A stretch of DNA of 64,000 nucleotides from Cryptomeria japonica. Lineage: Eukaryota > Streptophyta > Pinopsida > Cupressales > Cupressaceae. Location: positions 600,243,644 to 600,307,643 of the forward strand of contig NC_081415.1 in the NCBI RefSeq assembly GCF_030272615.1, written 5' to 3'. Shown here piece by piece: positions 55,582 to 64,000 of this stretch. Every line of letters begins with the position of its first letter. The first letter of the stretch is position 1. Under the pieces are notes generated by a model. The model was not told the DNA's origin, made no database searches, and saw nothing but the letters and a program-made list of their open reading frames with translations. The translations under genes were made by a program, and so were the position numbers.

Positions 55582-55659
55582 ATGGCTAGCTATAGGGCAT
55601 GAGTGCACTTGTCTGACCGAGTACGTTCTTATCAGAGACCTCCAAGGACTGGCGGCATG
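55582..55659 (+). pseudogene. TatC antisense gene, exon 1
   Basis: ATCATCATG start, then MASYRA, a TGA (probably from CGA), VHLSDRVRSYQRPPRTGGM, and the donor GTATGT at 55660. 26 codons, phase 0. Confidence 0.6.
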
Positions 55660-56066
55660 GTATGTTTCCAAATTTTTTGCTTAATTTTTTCCTTGTTCTT
55701 GTAATTTTTTCAAAAAAAATCCAGAGAAGTAATTTTTAGTCATCAAGCATACACCTGTCGATTTTCATGCATTAGCGTTAAGTGTCACGCAAATGTCTTA
55801 AGTGTACTACAAGAGCTTAACTATTACGTATAGGTTGTAATTGTCATGCATATGTTTATCTGTTTACACATTAGCTCGTATGTTCACGCATACATGTTAA
55901 ATGTCATGCATAAGCATTAAATGTAATGCATTGGTGTAAAATGCAACGCATAAATGTTAAACATTACGCATTCGTTGTAAATTGAAGTTTTTTGTCATGC
56001 GTATGATTTTTTTTTTCCTTTTCGCGTTATCCAATATCTGACATTTTAAATATTTTCTATATGCAG
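55660..56066 (+). other. TatC antisense gene, intron with CGCAT motifs
   Basis: GTATGTTTCC to CTATATGCAG, 407 bp. Between 55765 and 55995 it holds many ACGCATA / TAATGCAT / GTTAAATGT units, the TatC version of the intron arrays in TatB and TatA. Confidence 0.55.
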
Positions 56067-56241
56067 GAGAATATTGGAGTGTTATACTACCGACAGAGTA
56101 GACCCAGTGGACTTGATATTCGAGTCGAGTTACTTGATGAGGAGATTGCACATATTTGACATTTGGGATTATATCATGTTTTACATTTGGGACAGGTTAC
56201 GGCCAACAGGGCCTTGATTACAACATTAGTAGAGTGGTGGT
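56067..56241 (+). pseudogene. TatC antisense plant mobile domain gene, exon 2 first part
   Basis: ENIGVLYYRQSRPSGLDIRV, a stop, then HLGLYHVLHLGQVTANRALI and TTLVEWW, matching the first helices of the plant mobile domain. The solo LTR follows directly; the frame resumes with HFETCTFHLPTGEASITLED. Confidence 0.75.
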
Positions 56242-58042
56242 TGTAGTCACATAAATCTGTCCACTTAATTAAATGAATACTTAGTATTTATTTGATTATT
56301 TAACCATCAATTAATAATTAATTAAATTAATATTTAATTAATTCATCTTAACCCTCTTCTCCTATTAATTAAATAAATTATTCAATTTATTTGATTTAAT
56401 TCACTTAACCAAATTTAGACCATTAATTAAATAAATAAATCATATTTGTTTAATTAAATCTTCTCTCACATTTAAATAAATTAATATTTATTTAAATCCC
56501 CCAAAATCCCACCTCTCACATTTAAATAAATTAACATTTATTTAAATCACCTTTATCATCTACCCACTTGTATTTTCCTACAAAAGCAAGTTGCACAATT
56601 ATTTTAAATAAATCATTTATTTAAATCACCTTTATCCTCCACCCACTTGTATTTTCCTACAAAAGCAAGTTGCACAACTATTTTAAATAAATTATTTATT
56701 TAAAATCCTATTTATCCTCACCCACTTGAAACCTTTAATGGTTTCCCTTAAAGTATTCAAACTTGATGGCTTTAAAGTCTTCAAACTTGATGGCTTCCTT
56801 CTATAGTCTTCTTAAGACTTTAATGGTTTTCCTTAAAGTCTTCAAGCCTTTAATGGTTTCCCTCAAAGTCTTCAAGCATTTTAATGCTTTATCTTCATTT
56901 TTCTCATTTAAATAAATTAATATTTATTTGAATATTTATCCAAATGCAAATTACACCATTTAATTGAAATAAATGATTTTATTTTAATTGAAAATACCAA
57001 AATTTCTCCCACTTGCATTTTCCTACAAAATCCACTTGCATGCCTAAACCCCTTCTAGAATTTTCTAATCACTTCTAAATAACCTAACCCCTTCTCTAAA
57101 CTTTGTCACATTCCTAAGCAAAAGGGAAGTCACTTCTCAAACCCTCAAAGTCTTTGATAACCATTAAAGGCTTTCAACCTTCAACCACTAAATGGCTCAA
57201 AGTCTTTGATAACCATTGAAGGCTTTCAACCTTCAACCACTTAATCCCCAAAGTCTCCAATAACCATTAATGGTTACCTCAAACCCTCCCATATGGTTAA
57301 AACATTTGTTTTGACTCAACCTCTACCCAATCCAAAGGTCTCATCAGGCCATTAATGCTTTGACCATGATTATCTCTTAAACATTTGCACAAAGGTTTAT
57401 CCTTGGATTAACTCTTAATCCAGTGGGTAATCTTAATTTGGACTTGACCCTTACCCTCTAGATAACCATGAGGTCTTCTCAGGCCTTTAATGCCTCCAAC
57501 CTCTTCTCTCAACCCAATCCTATGTTGACACTTGTCACCATTTTATTGGTGCCAATTGTGCACATGGATCCCCAACTTTCAAACTTGGCCCTTGATTAAA
57601 CCATTCAATCTTAACCCTTCATTTCCCCATTTCTTCTATAAATAGAACCCTTCTCCTCAAGCAAAGAAAGGAGCATTAGAGTATTGTTGTTATACTGGCA
57701 TTAGCATAGAGCTTTCTCATAGCATCACTATCTACACTTGCATAGCATTTGCTTATCATATTCAACCATCTTGAATCTCCATATGGCATCCATGGCTAGT
57801 GCTAAAAGCTGAGAGCTACACTCATTTGGGACTTGGAGAGGAGAGGAACAAGGGAGGAGCAACTATGAGCATCTTGATTAGCTATTTTATTTTATGTTTA
57901 TATGCTTTCTATTTCATGCTTAATATCTCTCTTGATATGCCTGTTTAGGATAATCTTTTGTTGCTAACACTAACATTTGTTTCTTGTGCTCTTGTGTGTG
58001 TTGCCATCAAACAGATTTTCTAATGCTTTTTGCAGAGCATTA
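56242..58042 (+). mobile_element. Solo LTR of a TatB-like element (LTR-D)
   Basis: 1801 bp starting TGTAGTCACATAAATCTG, very like the TatB LTR start, with TATA box CTATAAATAG at 57636-57645 and homology to TatB U3 (TTGTCACCATTT.ATTGGTG). Flanks are GTGGT (56237-56241) and GTGGC (58043-58047), one C-to-T change from a 5-bp duplication. The expected terminal CA reads TA. Removing it restores the plant mobile domain frame. Confidence 0.78.
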
Positions 58043-59888
58043 GTGGCATTTCGAGACATGTACCTTCCATCTTCCTACTGGTGAGGCATCCATTACTTTA
58101 GAAGATGTTTGGCGTATACTGCATATTCCCATCCATGGTGTGAGAGTTGTATATGATCATGACGATGGCGTTGCTGGACTATGTGCCCTCTTTGAGTGTG
58201 AGGAGCAAGATTTACAAATCAATGGTCATTATGATATCCCTTGAGCTCACTTGGACTATGATGATCTTACTATAGTATTGTGTAGTATTGTAGGTGGTTT
58301 GTTGATTCCTGGCAGATGAGGTCATGGCTTTCCAGTTGGATGGGGCAGAGTGCTCCATGATATGATTGTTCATCGTCGATTATATGCTTGGGGTTCTTGT
58401 CTATTAGCCATGGTTTATTATCAGATGCACAACATTGTATACCTGGGATACTGATTGATCAGCTGTGGTTTGACATTGCTCCAGACTTGGGTGTGGGAGC
58501 ATATTTCTATCTCAAGGCCAGTTATTCATGTTGACTTGCAACCTGAGGAGCCATATGCATATAGATATACACTGGGTATTAGACACAGGGGTTCAGGTAA
58601 CACCTTTTACTGGCGACATCAGCTTGATATCTTGTAGCATTTTATTTGGAGATCATATTTAGATTGCCCTAGTTGGGCAAATGATGCACAGTAATTGCCT
58701 TTTTGTAGACAGCAGAGAATCTTATTGGGAGAACCGTTGAGACGCAAAGGGTTATTGAGATGTCTCTTCCTGGATGGGTACTCGAATAGTCTGGGGAGGT
58801 ACAGGTGACACCTATTGTTATAGTGTACTTTTCTTGTGTTTATCATGAGGTTTCTGATTGGGGTGTGTGCATACAGCCACATGTGGCGATTTCTGAGTTT
58901 GATGCTCTTCAGGCATTACCATGGGATTGGGGTGCAGGTGTAGCAGATCTAGGGACTACTCTTGACTATGATGCATGGTGGGCCAGACATAGGCCTATTC
59001 CACTGACCGATCCAACTGTTCCATTCACAACGCAGCAGATACGACATCCTAGATAGCGACTGAGGATTGACATGGGGGAGAGGAGGGGAGATGATAGAGG
59101 AGAGGAGGGCGGAGGGGGAGAGGAGGGCAGAGTGGGAGAGGAGGGCGGAGCGAGAGAGGATGGTGGAGGAGGAGATGAGGGAGGAGAGGAGGATGTAGAC
59201 ATTGGTGGAGACCAAGTCTATGAGCAATGGAGATGATGATGATTCTTCAGAGTCATCGAGTAGTGAGGACGGGAATGATGATGATATGTTGAAGCTAGAG
59301 GACATGCCTACTGTAGAGGCAGTAGGAGGAGGATAGGGTGGTGATGGAGATTATGATGATCTGCATATTCTCAGGGCGTGGATTCAGAGTCTAGAGGACG
59401 AGGTTGCCAAACTTAGGCAACGACGAGATGCTAAGCGGGAGGCATTCTGCAGAGACTATGGTGCATTAGAGACTAAGAGAGATCGTCTCTAGAGGGAGAG
59501 AGAGGACGCAGTTAGGATAGCTTAGATCATCATGGATGCATATGATCAGTTATTTGGGCTAGTGATAGAGGCACGTATCCAGGCAGATAGATATTTTGCT
59601 GCTACATAGGAGGCTATTTATTATCGACAAGCTTATGAGAGAGCTATTCCTGAGGGTCAGAGGGAGCCTACTTTTAGTGTTTTTATAGGGAGAAGATCGA
59701 GTTGATCTACCTCTCGACAGACTAGTAGTGGAGGAGTGATGGGTCCACCTCAACATCTTGGGGCAGGATCTAGCGGGCATGATCCACATGTTGATAGAGG
59801 CAGTGTGGGTGGATACATTGAGATCATGTTATCTGATCCTTCAGGCATGTTTTATGATTATTGTATTCAGACGCATTACCATTTTTGA
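58043..59888 (+). pseudogene. TatC antisense plant mobile domain gene, exon 2 second part
   Basis: HFETCTFHLPTGEASITLED, VWRILHIPIHGVRVVYDHD, GWGRVLHDMIVHRRLYAWGS, LLAMVYYQMHNIVYLGY, LLQTWVWEHISISRPVIH and ...YWRHQ...FIWRSYLDCP are in domain order. After the domain comes a Gly/Glu/Arg-rich segment (59060-59220), then acidic sequence, a probable coiled coil (LEDEVAKLRQRRDAKREAF) and a tail ending HYHF. About ten stops. Same architecture as the TatB copy. Confidence 0.78.
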
Positions 59889-62388
59889 GTTATAATATGA
59901 TATGTAGTTTTTGGCAGCAATCTATTATGCTTTATTTTCCATGTATGATGCTATGAGTTATGCGATGCATGTCTATATGATTTATAAATGATTGTTTATG
60001 AATGAAATGGTTTCTACATTATTTATGATGTGATGATTATGAATGGTTTAATGCTTTCTATATGATTTATAAATGATGTAGTTAACACTTATACAAATGC
60101 AATTTAAAACTATATGGATGCAACTTTTGTTTTTGTATGATAATGCCAGAATATTCTTTTAACTCAAATGTACCTTGAAGAAAAGTTAGTAAAATAAAAG
60201 AAAGAATAGATTGATGAAAGAAAAATGTTAGATGATAGAAAATGATTTAGAAAAAGATGAGAAATCATCAAATTATCAATAAACAGATGAGATGAGAATG
60301 AGAATGATTGATTCACGAACCTGTGTCATTATTTATTATGCAATATATATTCATCACTGAGCCTTATTATTGAACAATGGATCTTAGCACATCAGGGTAT
60401 AAGGAACCAAGATGTAAAGATGTCTCATTGAAGAAACAAACATGTAGCAGACAAGGAGTGAAACCCTCCATTCTGGGAAATACACTAGGGGTCGAGGTAT
60501 GTGTGGCATTCACAAGCTGAATGTTCCTATCACAGACACCCACTAGAGCAATTTCCCTAGAACTTCATTGGTTCACACCACAAACAATAAACAAAGAAAA
60601 AGATAATGCCCATCATGGCTCCTCTAGTCACTTGTGGACATCCTTGAGTAACATAGGAACACAATCTATTGCCAAATGATAAAAGATAAAGACTGACTCG
60701 GAAAAAATCCAGCAGCTATACTGACCTTGTGCCTTTGTTCTTAGTTGCTTGATGTGATATTTGATAATGTCTAATTTCTGAAAGTTGGGGACCCCATTTA
60801 AGACTGACCTCTTTGATTTCGAGTGTATTCTCTTCTATTTAAGACAAGATAATGATCACTTGATATGAAATTGACTAGATAGTCTTATCCTTTGTTAACT
60901 TTGTGCGAAGTGTTTGTTGGATATCTGCTAGGGTATTTGTTTCTTGCGAGACATTTTATTGCAAGTTTTTTAATTGTTTTTGGATTTTGTAGATTGATAT
61001 TTGAATGTTTTTGGTAGATTTTTTTCAAGACATTTTCATAATGTTTTTGGTATTTTTCCAGGACATTTTCTGAATGTTTTTGGTATTTTTTATGTTTTTT
61101 AATGTTTTTGGATTTTTTTATGTTTTTAAATGTTTTTGGACTTTTTATGTTTTTCAATGTTTTTGGATTTTTATGTTTTTCATTGTTTTGGGATTTTTTT
61201 CAGGACTTTATATGATTTTTTAAGATTATTAAAGGGCTTTTTAGGATTTTTTAGGATTTTTAAGGATTTTTAAGGATTTTTTCAGTTATGCTCCCAGTGT
61301 GCAGACTTGTATGACATGATGATTTGCAAAATGCATGTGAAGACAATGAATTTTTTACATGACCTATGTTAATGCAATATGCATGATGAAAATGTCTTTC
61401 TTATTTGAACAAGGATGATTGTGTTTGTTTAGCCTTTCGTAATACACCCATTGAATTGGAGGTACAAAACATTTTATAGATAAGTGATCAATCGATCCTC
61501 AAGGTCCCTTGGAACATCCAAATTAACACACTTAGTGACTCAGAAAACTTCCTCATTAGTTCTTGAAACTTTGATCTTCTTTTGCCCATGTGTGTGCAAA
61601 TGAGTTAATTATTGCTCTTGTGTTCACTAAAGATCCTTAGCATCATATATGACTAGCTACATGGATTATTCTAACTTCAAAAGCATCTCGAATAGAACCT
61701 TGTTGCCAGCAAGCTTTTAGAGCTCCGACAAGGTTATAGACTGTAATCTCTCAAATATTGCTCCATTGCCAGTAGGTATTCATAGTCCTGATGGAGTTAC
61801 TCGCATGTTCCCATAGTCAAGTTTTTTGTCGCACTTAGTATGGGTGACATTTCAGTTATATATCATTTATCTTTTGCCTTGAGATGGATATCTGGCATAG
61901 CACTTTTTCTTTTATATTTTCTTGCCTTGAATTGTAAGTAATGAAACCTACTTGGGTGTGACCATTACAGCGGCGCTGAAGTAGAATTTTAAATTTTTCA
62001 CTAGTCATATAGGTGTCTCGAATGAATTAGAGATTTTATTAATGTGTTTGAGATATAGAAATTGATAGATTTTGGGTTAACAAGTCTCAAATAGTGAAAT
62101 CACTACCCAACTATAAGTAAAGCATCGTCATAGGGTAATGTTGAAAATGAATGACCTTAGGACCTCAAAGACTTCATGTTCGAATATCTAAGAAAGGAGA
62201 TGACCCTTGTTTCTCTTGAATGCAAAGAAATGACAAACTTGGATAGTGGTCTTGTTTTATTGATGCTGCTATATGTAAATGCAAAAATTTTGCAAATGTG
62301 ATGCATTTGAAAAAGAAACTATATGTAGTGCAATGCTTTGAATAAATGAGATGCAATGCGGAAAGTGAAACCTACACTAACCCAACTC
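59889..62388. other. TatC spacer between antisense gene and integrase
   Basis: 2.5 kb without a recognisable gene. Contains repeated AATGTTTTTGGATTTTTTATG-like T-rich units at 60960-61280. Minus-strand open frames over this array are low-complexity. Confidence 0.5.
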
Positions 62389-63457
62389 TTAGATATAGTA
62401 TCGTTTAAGGTGCATGTTCTTCATAGGGTCAATGAGTGAATCTCCCTCCATGGTAGCCAAATTGTATGCTCCATTTCCTATAACCCTTGTTATGATAAAA
62501 GGACCTAGCCAGTTAGGTTCAAACTTCCTTGGCTTTTCTCGTCCTACTAGGTTCCTTTGGTTCTCCTTGAGAACTAGATCTCCCACTTCAAAATTTTGTG
62601 GGTGTACTTGTTTATTGTAACTCCTTCTCAATCTATTATGGTAACCTTGCAAATGATTTAAAGTAATTTGTCTCTTTTCATCGAGTGTTTCAAGCTCTTG
62701 TAATCTTGCAACCCAGTAGTCTTCCTCTGATATGATGTTTTTTAAGGAGACTCTTAAAGATGGTAGTTCTATTTCAATAGGTAGTATTGCTTTTGTACCA
62801 TAGACCAATGAATATGGCGTTTCTCCTATAGGGGTGCGTACTCCTGTTCTATAAGCCCAAAGAGCAGGATTTAACTGGAGATGTCAGTCTCATCCTCTGT
62901 CACTAACAACTATCTTGAGGATCTTTAATATTGTCTTGTTTGTTGCCTTTCCTTGTCCATTGCTTTTCGGATAATATGGTATTGTAAATCTCTATTGTAT
63001 TTGAAATTTTTCACATGATTCTCTCATTTCTTGATTTTTGAATGGACATCCATTGTCTATCACTATGCACATTGGAATCCCGTACCGACAGATAATGTAA
63101 TTAAGCATGAATTTTGCTATTTTCTTACCAGTGGTGTATGTAAGGGGCATTGCCTCTACCCATTTAGTAAAATATCCAGTAGTCATTAAGATGAATTTGT
63201 ATCCATTGGAAGAAGTAGGATTAACTTTACCAACTAGATCCAACCCCCATTGTTAAAATGGCCATGGTGATGTAATAGGCTGAAGATCATGTGTCGGTGC
63301 ATGAATGAGGTCTCCATAATTTGACATTGTTTACATTTTTGTACATATTTATTGGCATCCTTTTCCATAGTTGGCCAATAGTATCTAGTTCTTAACAATT
63401 TCTTTGATAGTGGTGGGCCACTTTGATGCACACCACAAATTCCATCATGTACCTCCT
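62389..63457 (-). pseudogene. TatC integrase
   Basis: Minus strand: finger (LKEVHDGICGVHQSG, LLRTRYYWPTME, KKCKQCQIM type), core (MDLVGKVNPTSSNGYKFILM, YFTKWVEAMPL, CRYGIPMCIVIDNGCPFKN) and a C-terminal part open for 139 codons (VYGTKAILPIEIELPSLRVS, FEVGDLVLKENQRN, KFEPNWLGPFIITRV). It is the best-preserved integrase of the window. The residues between 62992 and 62808 are frameshifted. Confidence 0.82.
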
Positions 63458-64000
63458 TTAGGGAAAGTTGTGCTTCTTCTTCATCAAGACATCAGAGAAG
63501 GGTTCCATCAAATCCCTTTCTATACAGTGTGTCAACAATAATAATGTGTTTGGACGCCTGATGAATAAGAGTTTTCTTTTGATTTCTAGACAAATCAGGA
63601 GACATATACTAAATATGTAAGTATGTGTATATCTCATTATACCATGGGGATTTGGGACCCGCAATTACACATACATATTTTGATGAAAGAATCTCATATG
63701 TCGGTATCATCAATTGTTCTACAATAAACTCAAACGGAGTTTCATTATTAGTCATATTTAGTAGACAGCCTATTGTAGCCATGGCATCAACTGCCTTGTT
63801 CTATATCCTTGGAATCTGTTCAAAAGTGATGTTACTGAAATGTTCTTTGTAATCTTCTACGATTTTTTTATAAGGCAGTAGTTTATCATCTTTTCTGTTA
63901 TAGTCACCATTGACCTGATTTATAATCAGTTGTGAGTCATCGTAGACTTGTAATTTTATTATCCTCCACAGTACAATGGTACGAAGTCCTATGATGAGAG
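63458..64000 (-). pseudogene. TatC second RNase H, C-terminal part
   Basis: LQVYDDSQLIINQVNGDYN, DDKLLPYKKIVEDYKEHFSN and AVDAMATIGCLLNM match the TatA and TatB domains. The YFDGS block lies beyond the right edge. Confidence 0.75.

Larger units (their letters stand above)
54019..64000 (-). mobile_element. TatC, partial Ty3/gypsy (Tat-like) element
   Basis: 3' LTR, PPT, antisense plant mobile domain gene, spacer, integrase and RNase H are present in that order from left to right; RT and everything upstream lie beyond 64000. The order equals that of TatB. A solo LTR (56242-58042) is nested in it. Confidence 0.8.

Noticed and set aside
60885-61157. Minus-strand Lys-rich 90-codon open frame
   Set aside because: Low-complexity translation of T-rich repeats.
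1-64000. Host protein-coding gene
   Set aside because: Every open frame with recognisable similarity belongs to a retroelement; the spliced plant mobile domain genes lie inside Tat elements between integrase and 3' LTR and are best treated as element genes.

Overview
The window looks like intergenic DNA from a large plant genome, probably a gymnosperm and most likely a conifer. It is AT-rich, packed with nested and decayed LTR retrotransposons, and I found no ordinary host gene, tRNA or rRNA. The species assignment is an inference from style (giant Tat-like elements, LTRs rich in CTCGGT and ACCGGT), not a match to a reference. Element names below are mine.

Layout as a nest. The oldest layers are a minus-strand Ty3/gypsy element (GypG: gag at 1-55 and 6803-7508, initiator-Met PBS, LTR) and a Ty1/copia integrase fragment (about 52600-54018). 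CopNA1 (56-6797, TSD CTTCA) sits in the GypG gag. TatB (7875-52052, minus strand, TSD GATTC, about 19.0 kb after removing insertions) sits in the GypG LTR. TatA (8065-24390, plus strand, TSD CAAAT/CAAAG) sits in the 3' LTR of TatB and carries a solo LTR (20204-21695). CopNA2 (27511-35510, minus strand, TSD ATGAC) and another solo LTR (43047-43848, TSD AATAT) sit inside TatB. From 54019 to the right edge is a third, incomplete Tat-like element on the minus strand (TatC), with a solo LTR (56242-58042) inside it.

TatA and TatB show gag, protease, G-patch, RT, a degenerate RNase H plus a second RNase H, and integrase. The order and the second RNase H point to the Tat lineage. All coding regions are broken by stops and frameshifts. 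Between integrase and 3' LTR each Tat element carries, or once carried, a gene on the opposite strand: TATA box, short first exon, an intron with CpG-centred motif arrays, and a large exon encoding a plant mobile domain (MAIN/MAIL-like) protein. It is most complete in TatB and TatC; only exon 1 remains in TatA.

CopNA1 and CopNA2 are the most unusual items. They have copia-type ends (Met-tRNA PBS, GGGGAG tract, 5-bp TSD) but no protease, integrase, RT or RNase H. Both encode a Gag-like ORF1 without capsid (coiled coil plus four or five CCHC knuckles) and a roughly 1050-1110-codon ORF2 that I do not recognise. Their LTRs, and the two solo LTRs, share a C-rich-loop hairpin just before the LTR end whose stem sequence changes on both sides at once.
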